Below, in pieces: positions 48,256-60,124 of a stretch of 64,000 nt of DNA. The translations under genes and the position numbers were made by a program. This DNA comes from Imbricaverruca yamaguchii (Eukaryota; Arthropoda; Thecostraca; Neoverrucidae). Numbering within the stretch: the stretch's first letter is position 1; each line of letters begins with the position of its first letter. The notes beneath the pieces are model-generated. The model was not told the origin of the DNA, ran no database searches, and saw only the letters and a list, made by a program, of their open reading frames with translations. The stretch lies in NCBI GenBank assembly GCA_034440575.1, contig JAOTOL010001478.1, forward strand, positions 859,001-923,000, given 5' to 3'.

Positions 48256-48470
48256 ACTACGGCCGACCACGGCGCGGCCGACCACGGCGCGGCCGACCAC
48301 GGCGCGACCGACCACGGCGCGGCCGACCACGGCGCGACCGACCACGGCGCGGCCGACCACGGCGCGGCCGACCACGGCGCGACCGACCACGGCGCGGCCG
48401 ACCACGGCGCGGCCGACCACGGCGAGACCGACCACGGCGCGACCGACCACGGCGCGACCGACCACGGCCC
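48256..48470. repeat. Minisatellite, 15-bp unit GGCCGACCACGGCGC, ~14 copies
   Basis: Copies differ almost only as CGGCCGACC or CGACCGACC. The minus strand reads Val-Val-Gly-Arg-Ala repeats in one frame. Confidence 0.96.
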
Positions 48471-50689
48471 AGCGCGTCCTGCCGCCGGTCAGTCGGCGAC
48501 TCTGCAGTCGTTATTTACACCGACATTTACGCGTTCGCAATCGTAGTGCGAGCGGCGAACCGATGAGTTACCGTTCGCAAGTAGGGTAAAGTTGATATAA
48601 TGAGCGGGTTCTTCCATTTACGGCACAGCCGCTGCACCGTGTCGTAACCGGCCGACTCGCCGACGGAAAATATTGGCCATCAAATTATGGAGAGCGCGCC
48701 TGATCTGCCGACTATGGCTTTGACCGCCCGCAGCGCGCGCCGCCAGTCCAGCCCCGTCCACACACACCTACGGCGCATTCTTGTGTGCCATGCATCAGGC
48801 CGGAAGTCGAGCCTGAAGTCGGGTGTCAATTACGTGCAGCGGCTCTCGGCTGGGTGTGAGGAATTCCTCCCCCCGGAATGACTTACCGAACGGTGCCGAC
48901 TTTGCATAAGAACACAACCTGCATCGTTGCAGGCAGTTCAGATGCATTGCCTTTGTTCCGCGGACGTTGTGCAGGTCTAAGGGACTTGGCAGACCCGTCT
49001 TTGTGCGGTAGATAGTGCTGTATTATCGGTAGCTACCTAAGTGCCTGTAGACGCTATCGCTAATGCTCCCAGATAAGGCGTCGCGAGTGCTTTGTCACAG
49101 ATGCGCGGTGCTACCCGAGTGCCGAGAAGTTGCGGGGTGTAAGTACCTCGTTCAATTTACTGTTATGCCATAGGACCTAACCCCGCCCCCCCCCCCCACC
49201 CCATCCCGTGGGATTCGTATGATATGTCTCTGGAATTACAAAATGTCCACCTATCGTACAACTGAACATTTATGTGAATATTTCGTGCATAGACAGAGGA
49301 CCAATGAAGGCCGGAATGTATATAGCATACGTATAATGTTCTGAATGTTTCTGCTGCGCTGGATTGGTTTACACCAGTGTATATCAGAGGTAAATGGGGG
49401 TACAAGTATAAATAGAGCAATTATAAGGCGCGCACAATGCAGCTGCAAAATCTCACCGAATCTGACGCCAAGTGAACCGAATGTTTAGCTTGTTCGCGAT
49501 GGACCTCGTGCAGCTGCCGGGATTCCTAATCTGGTAGACAAGCAAAATACTATTTGCTGGCTTGCTCGCATACATTCGTGTAGTTTCAGTTGGTTCCGAA
49601 TTGGATGGCTCGTATGCGAGTTAAAGTGTTGATCATTAACAGCATCTCTGCCTGCACCAGGGTCTCATTCGCATACGTTCAATTCTGATATATTTCAATG
49701 CCATAGAACTTTCTCCTGATGTGCATCGTTCCAGTGATTGCCGATATTGTTGCGAGTGCTGTTTGCCGTCAGCATGTATGTGCAATAGCCATTTATTGTC
49801 ATCTGGTGGCGCAGCCAGGATTTTCCTAAGAGGGACGACCACAAAATGCAGTAGAACAGAAACAGGTTTCAGTGAGCGAGTCGCACCGAAAATTTAGAGT
49901 TTCGCGAGGTCGAAATCTCAAAATTCATTCCTTGATCTAGTATACTTTTGGTTGCTAGGGGAGCGGTCTTGGCTGCGGCTTTGGGTCATCGTGTTGGCAC
50001 ATTTACCCCTCACCATTGCCTTGGCCAAGTGAACCGTGTTGGCTGCCGTCTCCAATCAAAACTTGTCTGCTAATAACAGTGGATATGTAATATTCTGTGC
50101 TTGCTTCACTTGAGCAAATGCTGGAATGTGACAGATCACCTAGGGCTTCTGACAAATCATCGCCTTCACGAAAAGGTTACTTGCTGGTTGTCCGCATACC
50201 CTCAGAATCATTGATGTTTGGACATCCGAAATGTCTTCTATGCATCGAAACAATATTGAAACTTAAGAAAGGATCACCTTTCAAGTAGCGTATCCTGGCA
50301 GATTGTTCTAGTGCATCCTCGCAAATGACCTCAATCTCATCACAGAGAATACAGCAGTAGTGCAGTTAGAACTGCCACATGCGTATCTCTGGTGGCAAGG
50401 TAGTGCGTCCTTCAGAGTTTTGACCGGTCTGACACAACTGAAATACACCAGACCACTTACCTCCCATCGTGCTGCGCACTGATCAATGATCTCGTGTCGT
50501 CGTAGATTCGGTACTGCGTCACCATCAAGGGCAACGCAACTCATCGAAACGTTTCTCGGAAGCAAACGTTTATAGGCAGAGATCGTCTTTGATTGTAAAA
50601 CTTGGATCACGTGCGGGGGTTGCAGGAAAGCCTGCGACGGCCGTCTGCGCGCCATCTCGTCAGCTCTACGCACCGGCTTCCGCCCACAT
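48471..50689. other. Mostly AT-richer unique DNA, nothing recognised
   Basis: A C-run with a single interruption lies at 49183-49202. No frame longer than about 125 codons, and none with a domain. Confidence 0.5.
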
Positions 50690-51061
50690 CTGCGTCATGG
50701 GCACGAACAGCCTAGGAGCAAGGGGCGGTGATGGTCGAGTGGTTAAGGCGTCGGGCTATGGGCGCCAAATGTCTCGGGTTCGACGCCAGCACCGCTCAGG
50801 ACATTTCCCAATCCCGCGGCCCACCGGCGAAACAGTGTGGGCGGCGCCATTAGCCGTGGATGTGCATAAAGTGCGTCGTGAACCACCCAATACACAAACA
50901 AGTCTAGGGGTAAGTTGCCTGTCTCAGCAATCGAAAGATTGTGGGTTCGAGTCTCACCTGTCGCTACTCTTCGCCAGCGACCAATCGGCGTGAGAGATTA
51001 GCGACGCTACATGACTCGACGGTCGACGTGTCGTAAAACCAGTAACCACCAACTGCGTCAT
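50690..51061 (+). mobile_element. Composite SINE: family A joined to family B
   Basis: Family A begins at 50722 (GGGGCGGTGATGGTCGAGTG, B box GGGTTCGACGCC) and runs to its CACAAACAA tail at 50901. Family B continues without a gap at 50902 from within its A box (GTCTAGGGGTAAG), lacking about the first dozen head nucleotides, and ends near 51050 (GTAACCACCAAC). An exact 9-bp direct repeat CTGCGTCAT occurs at 50690-50698 and 51053-51061, flanking the whole composite. About 23 extra bases lie between the left repeat and the A head. This suggests the two-part element inserted once as a unit, though independent nested insertion is not excluded. Confidence 0.85.
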
Positions 51062-51301
51062 TTCGAGCAGTCGGGGGCAAACGCCCAAGTTCTTCTGTCA
51101 CGGTTGGTGAGGTGCGCGAAAGAGCAACAGCTTGGACAACACCGGAAAGGACGGAACTTGCACGTGGTGGCGCGATCCGGAGTCGAGACGGGGAAAGGGC
51201 GCTTTTGTTCACGTCCCCGCAGTGCTCTATAGTGCATCAACAGACGGGACTGAACCTCGCGCGTCACGCTTTGGGCCGGCACTGCAAAGGCGTTCGTCAC
51301 T

Positions 51302-51560
51302 GAGGAATTGGCTGGCACACGGTGTGACGTCACACTCGGCATTTAGGCGCCAGTCGGTGTGACATCACACTCAGATTTGCGCGCCAGTCGTGGTGACATC
51401 ACACTTAGCAATTGCGCGCCAGTCTGGGTGACATCACACTTAGCACTTGCGTGCCAGATGTGGTGACATCACACTCACATTTGCGCGCCAGTCTGGGTGA
51501 CATCACACTCAACATTTGCGCGCCATTCGGGGTGACATCGCACTCAACATTTGCGCGCCT
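51302..51560. repeat. Minisatellite, 34-35-bp unit around TGACRTCAC, 7 copies
   Basis: The core GTGACATCACACT precedes a TTGCGCGCCAGTC linker. Cores start at 51325, 51360, 51394, 51429, 51464, 51498 and 51533. The first core is a perfect TGACGTCA, the next five read TGACATCA and the last TGACATCG. Confidence 0.93.
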
Positions 51561-51590
51561 CAACACACTCAACACACTCAACACACTCAA
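51561..51590. repeat. 9-bp TCAACACAC repeat, three to four copies
   Basis: Directly adjoins the 35-bp array, whose last copies contain CTCAACA. Confidence 0.88.
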
Positions 51591-51726
51591 TGGCGGCAGC
51601 GCCCCCATTGAGTGGTTTGGGAATCTTAACTGTTAATCCTGTAGTATGTAGAAATATGCAGTATGCCGTGTAGCACGTTCTGCATGGAATAATTGACTTC
51701 AGATTTAATTTGCTTTGATGTTTCCT

Positions 51727-51888
51727 TGATTGGTCATTGTATTACTTGTAATGCATCGACCGGCTTCTTCATGTGGTGTCACCAATCTCTCACGGTGTTT
51801 GATCGCGGGCGAAACGTAGCGATATATGGGACTAGAACCCACAACGCTTCGGCTAGGAGACGATCATCTTGAACTATTATTTCCTTTC
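51727..51888 (-). mobile_element. SINE family B, decayed minus-strand copy
   Basis: Read on the minus strand it runs AAGATGATCGTCTCC, B box GTGGGTTCTAGTCC, TCGCTACGTTTCGCCC, GTGAGAGATTGGTGAC, CGGTCGATGCATT and the tail CAATGACCAATCAAGG, colinear with the copies at 19622 and 41682 but with many substitutions. No target-site duplication could be made out. The plus-strand ORF at 51826 begins inside it. Confidence 0.8.
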
Positions 51889-52284
51889 ATACTTCCCTTT
51901 CAAACTCTCCTTTCATACTCCCTTCAATTCGTGCTAAGACGGGGGACAAAAACGGTTTCGGTCTTCATGAACATCATGATCCAATTATTTGAGCAAAACT
52001 GCGAACAAAAGCGCACATCTGTATACCGTAAGGAAAGTAGAATGACTTCCTTCTGGTCCAGTTTTACTTTTCCTAGTGAGGTGGGTGACTATCAAAGGGA
52101 AACGTATCTTGCATTTGTTATGGGGTGGACACAAGAGCGGGAACTGATCCGTCGAACATTGTCCCTTGCCCCAAAAGCTGTCGATACTGGCTCTGGACGC
52201 ATTTTTCTGGGAAGAACCTGGATAAGTAATCGATGTGTGTCACTGAGATGTACGCATGCTATGCACTCATCGTCCAGTTATTGA
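51826..52284 (+). other. ATG-started ORF (152 codons) that begins in an antisense SINE
   Basis: The first residues, MGLEPTTLRLGDDH, are the antisense translation of a tRNA B-box region, a common source of false proteins. The rest (for example RESRMTSFWSSFTFPSEVGD) is non-repetitive but unrecognised. Probably not a gene. Confidence 0.1.
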
Positions 52285-53051
52285 GTTCTCAAATTGTACA
52301 AGCGTACTTAATTAACAAACCTCTGATGAAGCAGATAATTGCTGCGTTGGTCTCACACGTTAAATTGACATTCCACTGACCACAAACCCAGCTGCGTGGT
52401 TCGGCAACGTCAAATGGATTCTCCGAGCTGCTAATCTTTCTTCATGCGGTTATTAGCCAGTTAAATTTCTTCAGATTTAGCGCTCACTAGGGATGGTTGC
52501 CAGTCACGTGAATAAGCTTGCCGGGATAGGACATGACCTGGCAGTGCATTCATCTCATTAAACCGAAGCGGAGTCGTAAAGCTTATCATTAAGGCAGTTT
52601 CCAGGTAATTCATAACCAAGGTCAACACACTGAAAGCCTTCTGCTTGACCATTACATGCATGTGGAAGTACAAGCGTGAATGAAGGTGCACCGCGAAGGC
52701 ACTAGACCTTTCGTGTCTCGCCTGTATTTCGCCTATCACAGCCAAAGGTACACCATTCGATACTCCGAAGCACTTCAGAATGTCGCGGATGTTCTGCCTG
52801 ACCACGAATGGCGGCAGCGCCCCTCGAAATACCGCTGTCGGCCGGCGCGGATGGCCGGTCTGCTGGCGCGGTAAGAACAATGAAACGGCAGTGATTGATT
52901 TTTCGTTTCGTTTCGGATGACCGAAGAATTTCACCGTGATTTATTCCACGTGTGTTTGTCAGTCAGGATTTTGGCTCGGATACCCCAATAAATCACCGGC
53001 GGAGACTCGGAGTCGAGGGCGCGGTGAGCGGCCGGACGTTGGCGGGGCGCG

Positions 53052-53053
<2 letters not shown>
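52285..53053. other. Unique DNA, no supported gene
   Basis: The minus frame 52461-52934 (157 codons) opens at GTG, with its first ATG far inside, and has no domain I know. GC content rises sharply after 52990. Confidence 0.4.

Positions 53054-53096
<43 letters not shown>
53054..53096. repeat. (CCG)n trinucleotide repeat
   Basis: About 14 CCG units without interruption. It encodes poly-Pro, poly-Arg or poly-Ala depending on frame and strand. Confidence 0.97.
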
Positions 53097-53098
<2 letters not shown>

Positions 53099-53689
53099 GG
53101 CGACCGCGGCCGGCGCGCGCGCGCCCGCAGTTGCATCACCGCCGTCGTGCGGCGGGGCGCCGGCATTACAGGACCCCCTCCTCGCAGCGGCGCATTGTTG
53201 CAAATCATAAAATCGCCATCACGGCATGACGCGCGCCCGTCGCAGCCGGGGTCGGCCGGCGGCGCCGCGTCAGGGGCTGGCATGGGGCCCGCTGCGCGCC
53301 GGCTCCGCGCCGCCGACCCACTCCGCCGACTAAAATATGAATTGACGTTTGACCCCTGGCCCCGTAACAAGACAGCGGCCGACGGCGGCGCCGTGTCGAG
53401 GTCGGGAGGTCACGTGGCGCGCTGGTCACCGACGGCCGCGGCCGGTCCGGGGCGCCCCTCGTCAGGCCATCCTTCACGGGAGTGCACGTCCTCCAGGAGC
53501 CTCAGGCAGGTGTCCGGTCCGCCGCCACCGCCAGTGGACCGCCTCCAAAGGGCGAGCGTCCCAGTGACGAGCAGCTTCAGGAGGCTGGCCAGCCGAGGCG
53601 ACACTCCTGACCCCGGTACCGGAGCCGTGCTGGCGGACGTCAGGCGACCCCTGGTCAGCCGGCCGAGGCTCGTGTTACAGACCTCGCCC
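53097..53689. other. GC-rich unique DNA leading into an array
   Basis: The 515-codon + frame 52952-54499 spans this stretch, the CCG tract and the next array, so repeats carry most of it. Confidence 0.4.
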
Positions 53690-54455
53690 CGGCAGACGTC
53701 GCGCCGGCAGACGTCGCGCCGTCGCGCCGGCAGACGTCTCGCCGGCAGACTGCCGTGCGCCGGCAGACCTCGCGTCATGCAGACCTCTCGCAGACCTCTC
53801 GTCGGCAGACCTCGCGCCGGCAGACGTCGCGCCGGCAGACCTCTCGTCGGCAGACCTCGCGCCGGCAGACCTCGCCACGGCGGACCTCGCCACGGCGGAC
53901 CTCGCCACGGCAGACCTCTCGTCGGCAGACCTCGCGTCGGCAGACCTCTCGCCGGCAGACCTCTCGCCGGCAGACCTCTCGCCGGCAGACCTCGCGCCGG
54001 CAGACCTCTCGTCGGCAGACCTCTCGCCGGCAGACCTCTCGCCGGCAGACCTCTCGCCGGCAGACCTCTCGCCGGCAGACCTCGCGTCGGCAGACCTCTC
54101 GCCGGCAGACCTCTCGTCGGCAGACCTCTCGTCGGCAGACCTCGCGCCGGCGGACCTCTCGCCGGCAGACCTCGCCACGGCGGACCTCGCCACGGCGGAC
54201 CTCGCCACGGCAGACCTCGCACGGCAACCTCGCCCGGCAGACCTCGCGTCGGCAGACCTCGCGTCGGCAGACCTCCGCCGGGCCCAGACCCCTCGCGGCT
54301 GACCTCGCCGGCAGACCTCGCGTCGGCAGACCTCTCGCCGCCAGACCTCTCGTCGGCAGACCTTGCGCCGGCAGACCTCTCGCCGGCAGACCTCGCGCCG
54401 GCAGACCTCTCGTCGGCAGACCTCGCGTCGGCAGACCTCGCGCCGGCAGCCGATG
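53690..54455. repeat. Minisatellite, 15-bp unit GCAGACCTCTCGCCG, ~50 copies
   Basis: Copies vary at CTCGCGCC, CTCTCGTC and CTCGCCACGGCG. A three-unit block of CACGGCGGACCTCGC occurs at 53875-53915 and again at 54174-54215, about 300 bp apart, suggesting a duplicated segment. Small deletions near 54220-54310 break phase. Confidence 0.96.
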
Positions 54456-55564
54456 AGCCGATGACACGAGCCCCGTCTGGCGGGCCGCTTCACGCGTGAC
54501 CTGGCGACAGCCGCGGCGGCACGGCCGAGTGGCGGCACGTCTCGGCACTGACACACCGGCCGCGCGTCAACAGTCCGGAAACTGCTCACGCCGGCTCCCA
54601 CGCGGACAGATCTGGGACCGCGACGGCGCATCACGCCGACCAAGTGAGTGGCACGAACACAGAGCCGCGAGCGCATGTTTTGAGGCGGGTCGGAACGCAC
54701 TTGTGCGAGCTCATTTCTCGCCAAGAGCTGACCCGACGCATGAGGCCACCTGCCGTCGACGCGAAACCAGACGGCAGCCAGTACCAGATACGCATTTACG
54801 ATTATACAGTCCGCATGCCAAATGGGGGCCGGTCCGGGGCCGAGGGGGGGGGGGGTGCCTGTCGCTGACCGGAGGGACGGTCCGACGCACCGCTGGACTG
54901 GATGCTAATCGGCCTGACAAGTAGTCGTTCACCAGGTCCGCTCTAAGGAGCAATTCTTTGACACAATGCGCGATTAAATGGCCGGAGATGCTCTTATCGA
55001 CTTCCCTGTTCCGTGCGTTAACGGCGTCGGTCGATGACGTCACGTACGGCGCTCGTCACAATCGTCACGGCATCTGTCCCCGGCCGCTATCCGATCAGAT
55101 CATCCTCCATTTCACTTAGCTGACGCTTTATTGCCAGCTATTGGCCCGTTCTGTCTGAGCCAGACGCCGGCGGCCAGAATGACACCCCTCGCCGATCCCA
55201 CACTTCCCAGCTCGGGCGAGGCTTCGCACAAAGCGCACTCCTACAGACGACCCGCGACTCAACGGTTACACCACAATTTTTACCGGAAAACAATGCCGCC
55301 GCGACCGGATGGCATTCCAGTGGCCACCTGGCTGCGCCGGGGGTCGGGGGCTCACCACTGCGGGCTCAGGCTGGGCGCGTGGGGCGGCGCGGCCACCTGA
55401 TGCGCTCGCGGCGCAGATGGTGCGACTCAGACAGTTGCGGCGCGGCCGATATTACAGAGGCGCGGTGCGGCGCTATCAGATGGAACCGATCAGGAGGTGA
55501 TATTGGCGCCGGGCCGGTCATAACCAGAGGCGAGCGGCACCGCGCCGGCGTCGCTCGGAACTGA
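54456..55564. other. GC-rich unique DNA, no supported gene
   Basis: A G-run lies at 54845-54856 and a TGACGTCA at 55035-55042. The + frame 54496-54924 is Arg-rich and unrecognised. Confidence 0.45.
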
Positions 55565-55990
55565 CGAAATTGACATTAACCCGACTGCTGGCTGGGGGAG
55601 TGACATTACCCGACTGCCGACTGGGGGAGTGACATTACCCGACTGGGGGGGACCGGGGGGCCGGCTGGGGGAGTGGCATTACCCGACTGCCGACTGGGGA
55701 GTGACATTACCCGACTGCCGACTGGGGGAGTGACATTACCCGACTGCCGACTGGGGGAGTGGCATTACCCGACTGCCGGCTGGGGGAGTGGCATTACCCG
55801 ACTGCCGACTGAGGGACATTACCCGACTGCCGACTGGGGGAGTGACATTACCCGACTGCCGACTGGGGGAGTGACATTACCCGACTGCGGACTGGGCAGT
55901 GACATTACCCGACTCCAGACTGGGGGAGTTATAATACTGGACTCCGAACTGGGGGAGTGACCGTACCTGACTCTGGACTGGGGAGATTGA
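55565..55990. repeat. Minisatellite, 30-bp unit, about 14 copies
   Basis: The unit is GGGGGAGTGACATTACCCGA plus CTGCCGACTG. Variants are GTGGCATTACC, a G-rich replacement (GGGGGGGACCGGGGGGCCGG) near 55645, and diverged right-end copies (TTATAATACTGGACTCCGAA). Confidence 0.95.
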
Positions 55991-56647
55991 CACTGCCGGA
56001 GGTGATGACCCGATACTGCGCTAGGCTGGGAAGATTGACATTGCCGGGGGCGGTGACACTACTGGCGACAGGGCGGAGATGAAGGGAGTACTTGAGACCA
56101 CTGAACGTCTGCGGAGCGAGCGATGAACAACAACACTGGGGCTGCAACAGATCCGACACTAGAGCATGAAGAGGCATGATCACTGTCCAAAAGGCTCTGC
56201 GTATATCGGATGCCTCCTAATAATGCGGCAGTTAGAAATACATATAAAGAGACTGTTGTTGTCTTGACAGAGTGTTGCTTGTCGGCCGCGTCCGAAATAA
56301 TTGCACCAGGAGAAGACATCTCGAAGCTTCGATGCTTCATCATCATCAGGGGTGATGTGAACAATAACTACGATAACCACAAAAACATCCATGCTTAAGA
56401 GCTCACATTTATTTGTATTTTGGCGCCGTTGTCTTCATGTCACTAATAACGTTGGTCCTGCAACCAAACGTCCCGTCTAATGCGGGCTCAGAAATAGCTG
56501 TGTCATGTGCTGAGTGCTGAGCAGTGCCGTGTATCTGTATTTGATGGCCAGGCAACTTGGCGAAACCAATTTTCGGCGAGCGACGGTGCGCGAGCCTACA
56601 TCTGAGCCGTCACAGTCCGGCTGCGTGCTGATGAAGGGGATACGTGC
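55991..56647. other. Unique DNA, nothing recognised
   Basis: Composition near average. Frames 56059-56364 (-) and 56210-56398 (+) overlap without domains. Confidence 0.45.
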
Positions 56648-56735
56648 TGTCCACCTTAGAGCCGGAGCTTGGGAGTCAAAGGGCAGGAATATGTTCCGTC
56701 CACCTTAGAGCCGGAACTGGGAAATCACAGAGCGG
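56648..56735. repeat. Direct duplication, 50-bp offset
   Basis: GTCCACCTTAGAGCCGGA occurs near 56650 and 56698, with similar bases continuing after each. Confidence 0.85.
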
Positions 56736-57799
56736 ACAACGTTTCGATCGGTATGGAAGCCTGGCAGAATTAAACATCAAATACATATTAGAGGTTCCGC
56801 GAGTGCCCATCTGATCTCGCCAGGACTTTGCACGGCAGATGAGAGCTGAAAGGGCAGCTGGTCGGCCTGCGTCCGCTGCTGCATACCGAGTAGCATCGGC
56901 GTCGTGCCGCCGGGGCCAAGCTCGCTTCATCCGAGCAACGGAGAACGCTTTGAACACTCGCAGTGGAGGGGCACCGTTCATGACCCTCAGTGGAATGATT
57001 CGCTCTGCACGCTGGGATCTAGCAAACATGATGACAACCAACATAACATTTTAGGATGGGTAAAAAGTAGAGGAGGGGAGGGGCGTCCAGCAGTGGGGTT
57101 GGCGTGGTTGTAGGGAAGGCTATCCCTGATCAATCCGAGGCTAACATGGTAAATCGCTTTTCATCGGGTATTTCGGCCCAATTCAATTTGGCTTGACCGG
57201 AAACAATTTCATGTCATGCTGTTCCTGATTTCGCAAAAAACTCACCGTTCGTTTGATGTCCGCATCACAACAGAAACGACAGCAGCATCGCAAAGTTTCC
57301 ACGCTGATTGGATATGAACAACGCCAATCTTCAGCTTGGAAGCTATTATCCAAAGGAACTTGGAAGCTAGTAAGGAATCAACCTAAGGTAAACAGCCTGC
57401 ATTGCAAAATGAAAACAAATCCAACAACGATTTCCCATGATGAGAAATGTACGCTCTCTCCACAGATTTTGAGACCCGTATCTAACAAAAAAAACTGTGA
57501 GTCGGAGAGGGGGCGGTTCTCCGCCCCACTACTTAGCGTGTTAGCGTGCCAGGCTAACAGTGGAGCGAGTACTGTGCCAGAGTTGGAGGAGGGGTGGGTT
57601 GCCGATAGTTATTTGTATGTTGATTCCCTCCAAGCAGCATCCATATTGATCGCTGTTAAACTCGCTCAGGAGATCAGCCAGTGATGGAAGTCCGCGGTCC
57701 GGGCAAGTCCTGTGGCGGTCCTGTGGCGGGCCTGTGGCGAACCTCGGCGGCATCGGCTGGCCACTTCGGATAGGTACCCCCGCTGGCATGATGTGCCAC
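56736..57799. other. Unique DNA with a non-repetitive 142-codon + ORF
   Basis: The + frame 57256-57684 starts with ATG (MSASQQKRQQHRKVSTLI) and ends KLAQEISQ. It has ordinary amino-acid composition and no recognised domain. A run of CTGTGGCGG repeats lies at 57708-57740. Confidence 0.25.
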
Positions 57800-58180
57800 T
57801 ACTACAGCCTATGGGAGGTCCTGGATAACCCATGGGGGAAGCCCGCCATAGTGCATGGAAAGGAAGCGATGCATTCCATGGACAAACCCTGCGGACGGTC
57901 CATTGGTGTGGGGGGGGGGGCGGGACTGTTTATATAGAGACCCTGGACAGATTATGAGACCCCGTGGCACTCTGGACAATCTAAGTGGAAAATATTGAAC
58001 AGTTTATGGGAGACACCTGGACAATCAATTCGCAAACCTCTATCCGATCGGTACGAAGACTCCGGACAGTCTATAGGAAACCCCTGGGCAGTCTGAGTGG
58101 ATAATTCTGGACAGTTTATTGGGAGAGGGCATGGCAATGCATGGGGAGACCCCAAAGCCGCCCATGGGGAAGCAGCCGTT
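57800..58180. repeat. Degenerate ~30-bp repeat of CTGGACAGTCTATGGGAGACC type
   Basis: Copies such as CCTGGATAACCCATGGGGGA, CTGGACAATCAATTCGCAAA and CTGGACAGTTTATTGGGAGA recur about ten times with heavy divergence. A G-run at 57910-57921 interrupts it. Confidence 0.65.
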
Positions 58181-60124
58181 ACATTCATGAGGAGACAGCG
58201 GGAAGAAGAATGCGGAGAGTCTTCTGAGCGGTCTACAGGGAGGTCCTGGGAACTCTGCGGTGACCCGTGGATGTCCGGTGTAGTGCCACACGCTGTCGGT
58301 GATTTGGTCATCAACCGGCTGGGCAGGATACAGATGCAGACACACGGAGCAGTGAGACTCTTCGAACGGACAGAGTGGAGCGGAGCTCACGAAGTAGCCA
58401 GGGCGCGGCGCGAGTGCGGCGTTCGACAGGTGCTTGTATGCCCGGTGTCATTCAGGAGCTGATTGAATTCACGGTTTGCCCCGATGTCCAATGGCCAGCA
58501 GCGCAATTGTCCGAGTGTTCGAACCCCCACCGAGACCAAGGTCGGCACGTGGGAGTGCCGCGTGCCGAAACAATGCAGCGTCTGATCAGAGTGCATTCAA
58601 TCTAAATGCAACGATCGTTTAACTGTTCCGATGTCAAGACCAATGGTCAGCTCATTGCAGAACCCAATATCCAATGAAAGGTTCACAAACTGTGCGGACA
58701 GCAATGGTCATTGCGCGGCAGAAAGCCACGGTATGGATCCTGGTATATTGGCCACAATCCGGTCTGACTCCTTGCCGAAACGACCGGCCACGATCGTGAT
58801 AACGCATTTGTAGCAGCTCATCGAGACGAGAACTTGATTTATGCGATACTCTGGCATCCGTGCAGTAGCTGATAAGCCATTCAACGAATGACCGCAATTG
58901 ACATAGCGGGTTACTCGGCAAGATGTATAACAAATGGCCTATTTGGTGATTGCAGGCACAGCATGACACCGAATCCATTGTGCTCTCCACGCCAGCCGTC
59001 AGCAGAAATAGATGAAGGTGCCAACACCTGTGTGAGATGTATAATCGTGTTCGTGTGCTTAATCCTATTCACCCTCATCTAAAGCGGCCGCTTAGCCCAA
59101 TGACGTCATGACTTTGTGTAGTTGAACATGCCGCTGTAGGAAAGTCAAAACTGATCGCGATAGGAGTTCACACGTCATGTTGGAACAGACAGTTGCTCGT
59201 TTGTTCGTTATTTGGATCTCCGGTCACGTCGTTGGATACGAATAGATGCCGAATGTCTACCGTGGTTTGACATTTCATGCACCACTTGAATCATGTAGAA
59301 CTGCTATATTCAAGTGAAATCAAAGCCATTCAGACATCGGCAATGGTTTTCAGGAACCGAATACCGAGGCTGGCAGATCAAATGTCGCCAATCTTTGCAT
59401 CACGGATTTCACATTTGTTTTCGCCTTGACTTTTTCGCACACCCACACCCAGAACTGACGAGGCCGGGAGACTGAGTGGCCGGCTCACCCGGCCGGCTGC
59501 AGTCATGGGTCCAGTGCCTATTTTACCGTGGCGCAAGTGCCGCGGGGTCACCACTGAATGGGGCGCAGCAGTGCTGACCTGGCTGCAGCTTTGACCTGCA
59601 CCGTGACGTGAACGCCACGGTTCGGCACATCTCGCCAGCGAATTGTGCCGGTTGCCAACTTCAATTGTATATCAATTGAGAAAGGCGGAGCCCGTCTTCA
59701 AAGGCGCGATAAATCTATGTTCGCGCTAATGAAAAGCCGGATCAAAGTTCACCACTGCAATCTAACAATTATTGTCATGCAAAGAGCGGAATTGTGGGAC
59801 ACGCCGCTTCAGAGTACACTTGGCTCGGACAATGGCTGCTCGGTCCGTGCAGTGCGCTCTCCACAACAAAGGAGGCTGGGCCGCGGCGAGGTGGCCTCCT
59901 GGCTCGCTTCAGAGGCGCCGCCGGCCTGCCGCGCCACGTCTCTCCGCACACACGGGACTGCATTTCTCGGCGGCGATTCTGGCGCGGCTGTATTTCTTGG
60001 CGGCGATTCTGGCGCGGCTGTATTTCTCGGCGGCAGCTGTGGCGCAGCTGCGTTTCGTCACGGCGGCTTCACCGCGACTGCGCTCTCGGCAATGGATGCC
60101 CGCCCGGCTGACATTGATGCTAGG
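58181..60124. other. Unique DNA, no supported gene
   Basis: A TGACGTCA is at 59101-59108. A 16-bp direct repeat around GGCGGCGATTCTGGCGCGGC occurs twice near 59970-60020 (a 30-bp offset), producing part of the frames 59645-60157 and 59772-60173. Confidence 0.45.

Noticed and set aside
52952..54499. 515-codon frame as an Arg/Gly-rich protein
   Set aside because: Made of (CCG)n and a 15-bp minisatellite. The opposite strand is equally open.
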